From assembly GCA_963779735.1 (NCBI GenBank), contig CAVZZJ010000006.1, forward strand, positions 124,001 to 188,000: 64,000 bases of DNA, given 5' to 3'. Positions within the stretch are counted from its first letter, which is position 1. The number at the start of each line of letters is the position of its first letter. The stretch is from Bog-473 sp963779735. Its GTDB lineage: Bacteria; Actinomycetota; Acidimicrobiia; Acidimicrobiales; RAAP-2. Below, piece after piece: positions 8,082 to 16,485 of the stretch. The notes under the pieces were generated by a model. That model searched no databases. It was not told the DNA's origin and saw nothing but the letters and a program-made list of their open reading frames with translations. The position numbers and the translations under genes are program-made.

Positions 8082-9029
8082 GTGCCCCAGGCTACGAGAC
8101 GCGCCCGGCAGCGGGCTGCCTACGACGAAGTCGGGCTTCGTATCGCCTCGTATCGACCCCGGAACATCGAGTCGAGTAGCTGGTCTGCGGTCCAGCCATT
8201 TGTCGTTGATTGCGTAGAACGACTTCCGCTCAACGGCTGGGCGAGTACCACTCGAGTCCTCCGGGCGCTCACGCAACTAGCGGCCTGGGCGGCAGGGGAG
8301 GGGTTGCCACTTGATCCTGAGGTGATCTTGGATCCCGACACCGTCGAGCGATTTACTGAGTTGGGTCTATCCGACGACCGTTCCCGTGCCACATACCGGG
8401 CGATCCTTCGCCGGGTCGGTCCACTTCTGACCGTTCGTGCTCCTTGGGAGCCACGTCCAGCGTCAGTTGCCAGACGGCAGGTGGCACCCCCCTACTCGCC
8501 GTCCGAAGTGAAGCAGTTTTGCATCGGTGCATTCCGGCAGCCGACCCAGGCTCGCCAACGGGCCGCTCGAGCACTTTTGGCACTGGGCCTCGGGGCCGGA
8601 CTCGATGGCCGGTGGGTGACCCGAGTCGGAGCCGCTGACGTGGCGCATCGAGGTGACGTCGTCGTCGTGCGAGTGGGGGACCCATCGGCCCGAACAGTGC
8701 CTGTTCTTGGTTTGTGGGAGGACGAGATTCTCGACCTCGCCGCCGCCACCGCCGACGACGAGTTCCTGGTCGGCGGTCGGTCGACCTCCCGGAATCGAGC
8801 CAGTTCACTTACGGCAAGCCTGGTTGTTCCTCCCGGCCATCCACCACTCTCGGCATCGCGGCTCCGATCAACATGGCTGCTCTGGCATCTCAACACCGGC
8901 ACGCGACTCCCTGAACTGGCGGTGGCAGCGGGGCTCAAGGGGGTCACGGTGCTCTCCGACCTCCTCAGTGTGGTTGCCCCGATGCGTGAGGGGGATGCCG
9001 ATCTGATGCTGCGAGGCACTCCACGCTGA
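8082..9029 (+). CDS. Degenerate tyrosine-recombinase-like protein, translationally coupled to a transposase
   Basis: 315 aa, GTG start with GGAGG at 8070-8074. The layout is that of a phage-type integrase: an N-terminal helical core-binding part, ARALLALGLGAGLDGRWVTR (box I, about residues 165-184), and SASRLRSTWLLWHLNTGTRL (box II). The box I catalytic Arg (usually TGLRxxE) is replaced, the LGH is replaced by LKG, and no catalytic Tyr is evident in the C-terminal SDLLSVVAPM stretch. It therefore probably binds DNA without cutting. Its TGA overlaps the ATG of the DDE transposase (TGATG at 9027-9031), so the two are made together. Confidence 0.65.
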   Translation: MPQATRRARQRAAYDEVGLRIASYRPRNIESSSWSAVQPFVVDCVERLPLNGWASTTRVLRALTQLAAWAAGEGLPLDPEVILDPDTVERFTELGLSDDRSRATYRAILRRVGPLLTVRAPWEPRPASVARRQVAPPYSPSEVKQFCIGAFRQPTQARQRAARALLALGLGAGLDGRWVTRVGAADVAHRGDVVVVRVGDPSARTVPVLGLWEDEILDLAAATADDEFLVGGRSTSRNRASSLTASLVVPPGHPPLSASRLRSTWLLWHLNTGTRLPELAVAAGLKGVTVLSDLLSVVAPMREGDADLMLRGTPR

Positions 9030-10693
9030 TGCGTCCACCACTCGACACAAGTGGGGGCCGGCCGGCGAGCGGGGCAGAACTGAATCTGGCCCGCCAACTG
9101 GTCGAACGTTCGGGCGTTCCCGGCGTCCTCGAGCCGTTCATCCACGCCGAGGTCGGGCGCCCTCGACAGCTCAGCCTGCTGGGCTTCCTGGTCGCGTGCC
9201 AGCTCAACGCCTTTCATCGCCACCACCAGGCCCACCTGGTGGAAGTGTCGCGGACTTTGAACGCCCTTAGCGACGAGCAGCGCCACAGTCTCGGTATCGA
9301 CAGTTGGGATCCGGCCGAGTGTTACCCTCGGGTAGAGCGGCTCTTTCTGAAATTGTGCCAGGTCCTCGAGTCCGGCGCGGCTGGCGTCGATGCCCAGTGG
9401 TTTGCCACCCAGTTGGCGCGAGCCGCCATCCCCGACGACGCCCTCGTGTCGAGCGCGGTGGCGGTCGACGGTACCGACGTCGAGACCTGGGGAGCCCTCC
9501 ACGGCGAAGCGGTGACGGTCGAGCTCGACGGTGAGGCCACCGAGACCCAACTGCTGGGCGATGGTCCTTCCCGCCGCAAGACGACCCCAGCCCGACGAGC
9601 CAAGGTCCTCGGCGTCGGATCGGACGGTCGCAAGCAGTACACCGTGGACCCCAACGCCCGGGCGGGACACCGATCGGCCACCAACAGCCGTCCGGCTGGT
9701 CCCTATGTCGGCTACGAACTCCACCTGGGCGTCCAGGCCCGAGACGTCCGATGGACGAACCACATCGACCGGACCACGTTGGGACCCGAGGTCCCTGGAG
9801 TGATCACCACCTGCAACCTGGTCCCGGCCGGTACCCACCGGGGCCGAGCGATCGTCGATGCACTTCTTGAGGCCACCGTGGAGTGCCATCCCCTCGCCGA
9901 CGTGGTGTGGGACCCCGGGTACTCGCTGTGTCAAGCGGCAACCACCGCGCACCCCCTGGGCCAGGCCGGCATCACCCAGACTTTCCAGACGGTCACCCAC
10001 CAACGGGGGAGTAGGCCCTTCTCCGGAGAAGCCCTTCTCATAGACGGTCAGCTCTTCTCACCCCATCTCCCCCAAGCCCTCCACGACCTGCCCGTGCCAC
10101 CCCGTGGGGCCTCCGAGGAGGAGAAACTCATCTACGAGGCCAAGTTCAATCAGCGGGCGCGGTGGCGCCTGGTTCGACACGCCGGTCCCGACGCCGACGG
10201 CGTCACCCGGTGGCGCTGCCCCTTTTGTGCCGGCTTGCTGCGGAGCCGGAAGTTTCCAAAGACCATGAGGAGCTCGCGCAAAGCACCCTTGGTGGAGCTG
10301 GCTGACAACGTGAATGGATGCTGTTCGGGTGTCCTGTCTGTGGTCCCCGCCGAGCTGGCCCTTTCCCAGCGCATCCCCTTCGGTACCACGGCGTGGCGAA
10401 TCTCCATGGGCCGCAGACAGGTGGTGGAGTCGGTGAACTCGGCCTTGAAGGGCGCCTTCGTCGACCTCGCCCGGGGATTCTTCCGGGTCCTCGGCCAGGT
10501 GAAGATGACCGTGCTGCTGGGCTTCACCCTCGCCGCCTACAACCTCGACCGAGTTCGCAGCTTCCGGGCCAAGCAGGCACAGGACGAGGAGACCCCTCGG
10601 CGCCGGGCCAAGCGTCGCCAAGGAACCTGGAGCGACGTCGTAACAGCCCCGAGGCCAGCGGCCACGGAGCGTTCGACCGGACCCCCCGACTAG
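9029..10693 (+). CDS. DDE transposase (IS4/IS1182-like) with zinc-ribbon insert
   Basis: 554 aa. RNase H-fold motifs are visible: AVDGTDVETWG (first Asp, near residue 150), DVVWDPGYS (second Asp, near 290), and RRQVVESVNSALKGAF (Glu, near 470). Between the second and third motifs are RWRCPFC and NGCC, a likely zinc knuckle. The N-terminal 100 residues include a helical DNA-binding region. The start is coupled to the integrase-like gene by a TGATG overlap. A strong hairpin follows at 10775. I see no clear terminal inverted repeats, so the element ends are undefined. Family assignment below DDE level is uncertain. Confidence 0.8.
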   Translation: MRPPLDTSGGRPASGAELNLARQLVERSGVPGVLEPFIHAEVGRPRQLSLLGFLVACQLNAFHRHHQAHLVEVSRTLNALSDEQRHSLGIDSWDPAECYPRVERLFLKLCQVLESGAAGVDAQWFATQLARAAIPDDALVSSAVAVDGTDVETWGALHGEAVTVELDGEATETQLLGDGPSRRKTTPARRAKVLGVGSDGRKQYTVDPNARAGHRSATNSRPAGPYVGYELHLGVQARDVRWTNHIDRTTLGPEVPGVITTCNLVPAGTHRGRAIVDALLEATVECHPLADVVWDPGYSLCQAATTAHPLGQAGITQTFQTVTHQRGSRPFSGEALLIDGQLFSPHLPQALHDLPVPPRGASEEEKLIYEAKFNQRARWRLVRHAGPDADGVTRWRCPFCAGLLRSRKFPKTMRSSRKAPLVELADNVNGCCSGVLSVVPAELALSQRIPFGTTAWRISMGRRQVVESVNSALKGAFVDLARGFFRVLGQVKMTVLLGFTLAAYNLDRVRSFRAKQAQDEETPRRRAKRRQGTWSDVVTAPRPAATERSTGPPD

Positions 10694-10774
10694 CAAAGTC
10701 TCGAAGCGCCACAGGATCTCTGGGTCACGATTCGTCGCGCTCCGATCCCAGAAATTGAAGACCGCTTGACGCGG

Positions 10775-10800
10775 AACTGCCGGCCCGAGGGCCGGCAGTT
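10775..10800. terminator. Hairpin between the transposase and tmRNA genes
   Basis: AACTGCCGGCCC (10775-10786) and GGGCCGGCAGTT (10789-10800) form a perfect 12-bp stem with a 2-nt gap. It sits between two convergent units and can end transcription from both sides, although the T tract is weak. Confidence 0.65.
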
Positions 10801-10898
10801 CGTCATTTCGGGGTGGCGGACGAGTAGTGAACTCATCGCCACCTCCAACGAGGCACTTTCATGAACACTCAACGTCTTCTTTCATGAACATGCCCGAG

Positions 10899-11245
10899 TG
10901 GAGGTGGCGGGAATCGAACCCGCGTCCTCCGGAGTATCAATAGGCCTTCTCCGAGCGCAGCCGACATTGGATTGTCGGGGGCGGCATCACTGCCGGCGGT
11001 TGTGCCGCCCCGTAGCCAGCAAATTTGTCCTTGGCGGTCAGCTGGAGTGAGCCGCTAAGTAAGCCCCACTAGATGGCGCCCACATTCCGATCCGCAGGGC
11101 TGAGACCGGGTGGACGTCGCTACCTAAGCAGCGAGCGCGAGCTGAGGCTCGGCGTTTGTTTTTGGTTCCGGCTCTTTAACGTGGCTCCGGAGACCACGGC
11201 TCGCTTCTCCTATATCAACGACCGGAGTCGAAGCCAATCACCCCC
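10899..11245 (-). ncRNA. ssrA: tmRNA
   Basis: The RNA reads from GGGGGTGATTGGCTTCGAC (5' end at 11245) to the T-arm GCGGGTTCGATTCCCGC and acceptor CACCTCC plus A (3' end at 10899); the 7-bp acceptor stem pairs with one G-U. CCA is not encoded. About 347 nt, usual for tmRNA. The tag frame at 11174-11124 reads EPEPKTNAEPQLALAA and stops with TAG, ending in the LALAA degron seen in most tags; the exact resume codon is inferred. smpB lies 63 bp upstream on the same strand. Confidence 0.93.
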
Positions 11246-11308
11246 ATGTGGGTTTCCAGCTGACCGTTTGGACAGCCCCACCAGTGTAGGGGGCTTTGCC
11301 GCCCGACT

Positions 11309-11833
11309 CTACGTCCCGCCCCAGCGATTGATCTCCTTGGTCGCCCGGGCAACCTCCCGCTCGGCGTCGCGGGACATGATGAGGTTGCGCTTGTCGTAGA
11401 GCCGGCGCCCCTTGGCCAAGGCCAGCTGCACCTTGGCCCGGCCGTCCTTGAAGTAGAGCGAGACGGGGATCAGGGTCAAGGACTGCTGCTGCGTCTTGCC
11501 CACCAGCTCGTCGATCTGGTCCCGGTGCAGCAGCAGCTTGCGCCGGCGATCGGGGTCATGCGCACCGAACCCGGTGGCGAACTGCCACGGGGGGATGTGC
11601 ATCTGGAACAGCCACATCTCGCCGTCGTCGACCCTGGCGTAGGCCTCGCTCAGCTGCGCCTTGCCCTCGCGCAGCGACTTCACCTCGGAGCCCTGGAGCA
11701 CGATGCCGGCCTCCAGCGTCTCGAGGAATTCGTACTCGCGCCGGGCGCGACGGTTGGTGGCGACGGTGCGGTCGCCACCTCTCTCCTCGCGGGCCGCCGC
11801 CCGCTTGGCAATCTGCTTCTTCGCCCTGGCCAT
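11309..11833 (-). CDS. smpB: SsrA-binding protein SmpB
   Basis: 174 aa from ATG 11833; 23 further upstream codons are open but lack homology. It binds tmRNA and brings it to stalled ribosomes for trans-translation. The family pattern is clear: ATNRRARREYEFLETLEAGI, then GSEVKSLREGKAQLSEAYA (residues about 47-65), and the basic C-terminal tail YDKRNLI with RDAEREVARATK. Start codons of smpB and mec are divergent and only 24 bp apart. tmRNA lies directly downstream. Confidence 0.97.
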   Translation of the reverse strand: MARAKKQIAKRAAAREERGGDRTVATNRRARREYEFLETLEAGIVLQGSEVKSLREGKAQLSEAYARVDDGEMWLFQMHIPPWQFATGFGAHDPDRRRKLLLHRDQIDELVGKTQQQSLTLIPVSLYFKDGRAKVQLALAKGRRLYDKRNLIMSRDAEREVARATKEINRWGGT

Positions 11834-11857
11834 AGGGGTCGAGGGTAGCGTGACAAC

Positions 11858-12279
11858 GTGCTGCGCCTGTCCCGGGAGATCTACATGGAGATGATCGGGC
11901 ACTGCCTGGGCGGTCTGCCCGACGAGGCCTGCGGCCTCCTGGTGGGCTCCTATGGGGGGAGGAGGCCGACCGCATCTTCCCCACGAAGAACGCGGCGGCG
12001 TCCGCCCTGATTTACGAGATCGACCCCAAGGAGATGCTGGCCGTGGACCGGCAGGCCCGGGCGCTGGGGGCCGACATCATGGGGGTGTTCCACTCGCACA
12101 CCCACACCGACGCCTACCCCTCGCCGACCGACGTGGCCCAGGCGCAGGATCCGGGATGGCACTACGTCCTCGTCTCGTTGCGCGACACCCATCCGGTGGT
12201 GCGCAGCTACGCCATCGTCGACGGCGTCATCTCCGAGGAGCCCGTGATCGTGCCGGGCCTCGGGTGGGAGCCCGGTTAG
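11858..12279 (+). pseudogene. mec: JAMM/MPN metallopeptidase (Mec-like), one-base frameshift
   Basis: From GTG 11858 the frame reads VLRLSREIYMEMIGHCLGG, then PDEACGLLVGSYGG, and is lost in a run of six G at 11954-11959. Seven G would give EEADRIFPTKNAAASALIYE and join the zinc-binding HSHTHTDAYPSPTD motif read from 12034. In mycobacteria Mec removes cysteine from the C-terminus of the sulfur carrier CysO; here cysO and cysM follow immediately. The rest of the gene looks conserved, so the gap may be a recent mutation or a sequencing error rather than decay. Confidence 0.8.
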
Positions 12280-12421
12280 GGTGAATCCGCTGACCGGGAA
12301 CCGGGGGTGGGGGAGCCCGGAGTGGGGGAGCCACGCGGCTCCCGTTAGAATCTGGACCAGATCAGTCAACAATCACCCGACCTGCCCTCGGGCCCAGGTG
12401 ATGACCTTGCGAGGAGGCCCC

Positions 12422-12697
12422 GTGGCCGTCGAAGTCCGCCTACCCACCGTCCTGCGCACCTACGCCGGAGGGGCATCCACCGTGACCCTTGACGGGGCGA
12501 CCGTCGGCGAGGTCCTGGCCAAATTGGTGGCGGAGTACCCGGGCATGGCCGGCCAGGTTGTCCAGGCCGACGGCTCCCTGCACAAGTTCGTGAACATCTA
12601 TCTCGACGACGACGACGTGCGCTATCTGGACGGCGTGGACACCCCGGTCGCCGATGGTGCCGAAATGTCGATCCTGCCCGCCGTGGCCGGAGGCTAG
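12422..12697 (+). CDS. cysO: Sulfur-carrier protein CysO (MoaD/ThiS family)
   Basis: 91 aa from GTG 12422, preceded by GAGGAGG at 12411-12417. Ubiquitin-like beta-grasp carrier ending in the Gly-Gly (VAGG) that is thiocarboxylated to donate sulfur. The family core is seen in LRTYAGGASTVTLDG, then VNIYLDDDDVRYLDG. The longer open frame upstream is unlikely, because the ribosome site and homology start here. The stop abuts the cysM start with no gap. Confidence 0.92.
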   Translation: MAVEVRLPTVLRTYAGGASTVTLDGATVGEVLAKLVAEYPGMAGQVVQADGSLHKFVNIYLDDDDVRYLDGVDTPVADGAEMSILPAVAGG

Positions 12698-13666
12698 GTG
12701 GCGTTGTACCCCTCCGTGCTCGAGCTGATCGGCAACACGCCCCTGGTCGAGATCAGTTCCTTGAGCCCGAACCCAGCGGCGCGGCTGTTCATAAAGCTCG
12801 AGGGCCAGAACCCCGGGGGATCGGTCAAGGACCGTGTGGCCCTCTCCCTGGTCGAGCAGGCCGAACGGGACGGCCTGCTCATCCCGGGCGGGCCCGAGCA
12901 GGTCCTCATGGAGCCGTCATCAGGGAACACGGGCATCGGTCTGGCGATGGTCTGCCGGGTCAAGGGATACCACCTCAAGGTGGTGATGCCGACCAACGTC
13001 TCCATCGAGCGCCGCCAGCTGCTCGAGCTTTGGGGCGCCGAGATCATTGAGTCTCCCGGCTCCGAAGGGTCCAACGGAGCCGTGCGGATGGCCCAGCGAC
13101 TCGCCGGTCAGCACCCCGAGTGGGTCTTCTTGTACCAGTACGGCAATCCGGCGAACCCCATGGCGCACTACGAGGGCACCGGGCCCGAGATCCTGCGTGA
13201 CTGCCCCGGTGTGACCCACTTCGTCGCCGGACTGGGCACCTCGGGAACCCTGTTGGGGGTGGGGCGCTTCTTGAAGGAGAAGCTGGGCGAGGCCGTGCAG
13301 ATCTGGGCGGTCGAACCACCCTCAGGCGAAATGGTCGATGGCCTGCGCAACCTCAATGACGGCTACATTCCCCCGATCTTCGAGGAGTTGGGGGGCGCGG
13401 AGCTCCTGGACCGCAAGACGGTGGTGCGCCCCCGCGAGTCGATCGAGTGGACGAGGCGCCTGACCGACGTGGGGATATTCGCCGGCATATCGACGGGCGC
13501 GGCCATCGCGGGAGCGGTCAAATGCGCGACCGCGCTCGGACCGGGCGTGGACGCGTCCATCGTGGTGGTGTCGGCCGACGGCGGGTGGAAGTACCTCTCC
13601 ACAGGGGCCTGGACGGGTGACCTCGACGAGGTCACCGAGCGGGCCAAGTCGATCATCTACTTCTGA
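12698..13666 (+). CDS. cysM: CysO-dependent O-phosphoserine cysteine synthase CysM
   Basis: 322 aa fold-type II PLP enzyme. Lys44 in NPGGSVKDR binds PLP; SSGNTG (about 74-79) and the GLGTSGTLLG loop bind substrate and phosphate. Context with cysO and mec identifies it with the mycobacterial-type CysM, which uses O-phosphoserine and thiocarboxylated CysO rather than O-acetylserine and sulfide. The GTG start follows the cysO stop directly. Confidence 0.95.
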   Translation: MALYPSVLELIGNTPLVEISSLSPNPAARLFIKLEGQNPGGSVKDRVALSLVEQAERDGLLIPGGPEQVLMEPSSGNTGIGLAMVCRVKGYHLKVVMPTNVSIERRQLLELWGAEIIESPGSEGSNGAVRMAQRLAGQHPEWVFLYQYGNPANPMAHYEGTGPEILRDCPGVTHFVAGLGTSGTLLGVGRFLKEKLGEAVQIWAVEPPSGEMVDGLRNLNDGYIPPIFEELGGAELLDRKTVVRPRESIEWTRRLTDVGIFAGISTGAAIAGAVKCATALGPGVDASIVVVSADGGWKYLSTGAWTGDLDEVTERAKSIIYF

Positions 13667-14094
13667 ATCGTCTCGCGATCTCGGAAGCCGATCCGATCGG
13701 CGATCCACTCGGCCAGCTGCCCGATGAGGGCCTCGCTGATCGGGGCGGCGGCCAGGCCGAGGAACACGTCGGCGGTGGCCTGGCCGTCCTCGTCGCCGGG
13801 AGGCAGGGACCAGTGGAATCCGTTTCGTTCGCAGAACTCAATGGTGGCCACGAGCGCCACCTGCACGTTGCCGTCCCGGAGGGGATGGTTCTTGACCAGG
13901 TGCGCCCCGAGCACGGCGGCCTTGGTCGGAAAGTCGGGATAGAAGTCCTCGCCCACGAAGCGGGCTCGGGGGGCGTGGAGGGCCGAATCGGCCAGGTTGA
14001 GGCTCGAGTCCCGTGCGATCTCCCGGGCCGGCATCTGCAGGACGGCCTCGGCGATCAGGAGGAAGTCCGCCAGTTCGAGATAGTCGATCGTCAC
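13657..14094 (-). CDS. Doc-like Fic-fold protein with degenerate active-site motif
   Basis: 145 aa from GTG 14094. The fold matches Doc (death-on-curing) toxins: DYLELADFLLIAEAVLQMP, SALHAPRA, FPTKAAVLGAHLVKNHPLRDGN and EFCERNG. The motif normally HPFxDGNKR reads HPLRDGNVQ, so the conserved Phe, Lys and Arg are replaced. Activity may be altered or lost. GTGA overlap with a 69-aa gene upstream suggests a toxin-antitoxin pair. Its 3' end overlaps the convergent cysM by 10 bp. Confidence 0.8.
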   Translation of the reverse strand: MTIDYLELADFLLIAEAVLQMPAREIARDSSLNLADSALHAPRARFVGEDFYPDFPTKAAVLGAHLVKNHPLRDGNVQVALVATIEFCERNGFHWSLPPGDEDGQATADVFLGLAAAPISEALIGQLAEWIADRIGFRDRETIQK

Positions 14095-14300
14095 GTGCCC
14101 AATCGCTCCAGTGCCTTGTGGTTCTGGTGGATGGCGTCGCGCAGCCGGCGGAAGAACTCCTGATCGGTCCTCCGCCGCCGCACCGCCGTGGTGAGATTCG
14201 GGCGCGCGCCGGCTCCGTCCGGGCCCCCCGGTGCCGACGCACCGCCCGCAGCCTTCGACGCCATCGGCTCGCCGGGCCACCATTCCGTGCCGTCGCTCAT
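14091..14300 (-). CDS. Small protein, candidate antitoxin of the Doc-like gene
   Basis: 69 aa, with a disordered Gly/Pro/Ala-rich N-terminus and a basic C-terminal helix (RRRRTDQEFFRRLRDAI). ATGA overlap with the DUF429 gene upstream and GTGA overlap with the Doc-like gene downstream show strict coupling. Size and position suit an antitoxin, but it resembles neither Phd nor other named families to my eye. Confidence 0.55.
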   Translation of the reverse strand: MSDGTEWWPGEPMASKAAGGASAPGGPDGAGARPNLTTAVRRRRTDQEFFRRLRDAIHQNHKALERLGT

Positions 14301-15070
14301 GGGGCGATTTTAGGGGGGCGCCACATGTAGCCCTCGAGGCGCCCGATCGGGTCGGTGGCCTGTCGGAGGTCTGCCAGGTCGGCCCCGTGGTCGTGCATCA
14401 CCAGCGCCGAGATGGCGGCATCGAACGCATCCTCCGAACCGATGATGGAGGTGGCGAACGGCGAATCGATCGACCAGGGTGCGCCAGCGAGGTAGTGGGC
14501 CCGGCGCTCACGGCTGCTCTTGTGCACCGGCCCGGTGAGCAGGCGGGGGTAGATCTCGATCACCGTCCAGGGGGAGGGCTCGTCGAAGGGCCAGATCGAA
14601 AACCCCGCGTCGCGCAGCCGCAGAAGGTGCGGCATGCCGCGCACCGAGCCGGTTCCCACCGAACCGGCGCCGCCGATCTGGAAGACGCTCTTGGGACTGA
14701 TGCCACCCACGCTCACCTGCCGTTCGGCCTGCCGAAGGTGGGCTGCAAGCTCGGGTCGCCGACGCCCCGGCCGTCCCCAGAATGGAGCGGCGCATTCGGC
14801 CAGCCATCCTTCACCCTCTCGCCCGACCAACGACCAGAGCTCGCCGGCGGTGGAAGAGCCCAGGTGGCGCACGAACCACGCCGGGAAGGAGAACGAGAAG
14901 TCGAGCCCGACGACCATCGCCCGCCGCCGGGCACGCAAGGCGATGAGGTCGTCGATCACCTCCCTGCGGCCGCGGCCGTTGGCCAGCGTGACCAGCTCGC
15001 CGTCGACGACGTGCGCCATCCAGATGTGCGCCTCGGCTCTCTGAGCCGCGCCAGACCAGTCGACGGCCAC
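14297..15070 (-). CDS. DUF429-like protein
   Basis: About 257 aa from GTG 15070. The N-terminal VAVDWSGA and later VVGLDFSFSFP suggest the RNase H-like DUF429 family, which contains a similar N-terminal Asp strand; function unknown. C-terminal SEDAFDAAISALVM is also typical of that family (the second Asp). A CTG at 15088 overlapping the upstream stop is an alternative start. The gene lies in the minus-strand operon with the DUF1697 gene and the Doc-like pair. Confidence 0.65.
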   Translation of the reverse strand: MAVDWSGAAQRAEAHIWMAHVVDGELVTLANGRGRREVIDDLIALRARRRAMVVGLDFSFSFPAWFVRHLGSSTAGELWSLVGREGEGWLAECAAPFWGRPGRRRPELAAHLRQAERQVSVGGISPKSVFQIGGAGSVGTGSVRGMPHLLRLRDAGFSIWPFDEPSPWTVIEIYPRLLTGPVHKSSRERRAHYLAGAPWSIDSPFATSIIGSEDAFDAAISALVMHDHGADLADLRQATDPIGRLEGYMWRPPKIAP

Positions 15071-15084
15071 GACGTCCAGGACGG

Positions 15085-15624
15085 TCAGCCCCCCGCGAGC
15101 TCGTTGAGCTTCATGACCGTGTTCCAGTTCCTGGTCGTGCTCAGGACGCCGAGCCGCCGCTCCAACAGCGCTCCGGTCAGCTTGGAACCGGCGTAGCCGT
15201 CCGGGGTGTGCACGTATACTTCCAGGCCGTCGACGACCAGCTCGTCGCGTCCACTCGCTGGCGCGGTGAAGGCCGCCAACCGCTCGTCGCTCGGGCGCTC
15301 GGCCAGGAACGTGACGTGGTGCCTGGAGGGATCGGCCCCCTGTCGTGCGAAGGGGCTCGTGGTGACGGTGCGCGAGAGATCGGCGACGGTGCGCAGGATC
15401 ACCGCCGGGCTGCTCCCGAAGTCCCGCTCCAATTGGCGTTCGATGTCCGTGGCCAAGGTGAGCAGGTTCTTGCTGCGCGAGCGAAAGAGGACGTTGCCGG
15501 TCTGGATGTACGTCGACACATCGGTGTGGCCGAGCGAGACGAAGGACCGCCGCACCTCGACCATGGAGAGCCGTCCGTGGCCGGCGACGTTGACGCTGCG
15601 GAGGAGGGCGACGTAGGCGGCCAT
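15085..15624 (-). CDS. DUF1697 family protein
   Basis: 179 aa from ATG 15624. YVALLRSVNVAGHGRLSM, then YIQTGNVLF, then the C-terminal TTRNWNTVMKL are typical of DUF1697, a widespread actinobacterial family of unknown function. Much longer open frame exists upstream but has no homology. First gene of a four-gene minus-strand operon. Confidence 0.88.
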   Translation of the reverse strand: MAAYVALLRSVNVAGHGRLSMVEVRRSFVSLGHTDVSTYIQTGNVLFRSRSKNLLTLATDIERQLERDFGSSPAVILRTVADLSRTVTTSPFARQGADPSRHHVTFLAERPSDERLAAFTAPASGRDELVVDGLEVYVHTPDGYAGSKLTGALLERRLGVLSTTRNWNTVMKLNELAGG

Positions 15625-15699
15625 GGCAAACGAGAGCATAGGAATTCCGCCGCACTCCAGTCGCCGGGGCGTCTGACGGCCCTGCCTAATGTGGGGGTC

Positions 15700-16452
15700 G
15701 TGACGACCGGGCGCACGCTGACCGTTCTCGGATGTGATGGGAGTTGGCCCGGTCCGGGAGGCGCGGGTAGCGGGTACCTGGTCGAAGCCGGGGACACGGC
15801 GATCATGCTCGATTCGGGGTCGGGCACCTTCGCCCGGCTCCAGGCCTGGGGGGACCCGGGCCGTCTGGCCGCGGTGATCCTGACCCATGCGCACCCCGAC
15901 CACTGGACGGACCTCGAGGCGTTCGCCACATGGGCGGGGTTCGGGCCCGGCCGGGAGCGATTCCGTAGGGAGGGAGGGCACCCGCTCACGGTGTACGCCC
16001 CTCCCGGGCTGCGGGAACGGTCGCACTACGCATCGGCGGAGTGGGTCGACTGGCGGGAGCTGGCGCCGTCCATGGTGCTCACGATCGGTTCGATGGAGGC
16101 CCGGTTCGGGGCCACGGACCACGGCACGCCGACCCTGGCCGTCCGCCTGGCCCACGACGGCGCCACCCTGGCCTACTCGGCCGACTCCGGCCCGAGCTGG
16201 TCCGTCGAGGAGTTGGGCTCCGACATGGGCACGTTCCTCTGTGAGGCCACCTACACCCGTGCGAACGAGGGTTCGTTCCTGCATCTGAGCGGGCGAGAGG
16301 CGGGGGCCATGGCGCGCGCCGCGGGGGTCCGCCGCCTGATCGTCACCCACCGGTGGCCTACGGTGTCGGCCGACGACGTGCGTCGAGAAGCCGAGCTCGC
16401 ATTCGGGCAGCCGGTGGAGCAAGCCAGCAACGGCGCGGTCTTCGACTGGTAG
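15700..16452 (+). CDS. MBL-fold metallo-hydrolase
   Basis: About 250 aa; GTG 15700 or GTG 15691 could start it. Shows LTVLGCDGSWPGPGGAGSGY at the N-terminus, the zinc motif THAHPDH (about residues 65-71), a later Asp in YSADSG, and the final His in VTHRWP. This resembles RNase Z/ElaC-like hydrolases. Immediately upstream of rph (33 bp), so an RNA-processing role is conceivable but not shown. Confidence 0.85.
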   Translation: MTTGRTLTVLGCDGSWPGPGGAGSGYLVEAGDTAIMLDSGSGTFARLQAWGDPGRLAAVILTHAHPDHWTDLEAFATWAGFGPGRERFRREGGHPLTVYAPPGLRERSHYASAEWVDWRELAPSMVLTIGSMEARFGATDHGTPTLAVRLAHDGATLAYSADSGPSWSVEELGSDMGTFLCEATYTRANEGSFLHLSGREAGAMARAAGVRRLIVTHRWPTVSADDVRREAELAFGQPVEQASNGAVFDW

Positions 16453-16485
16453 TGACCGCCGCGCCGGCGCGACGAGAGGAGTGGG

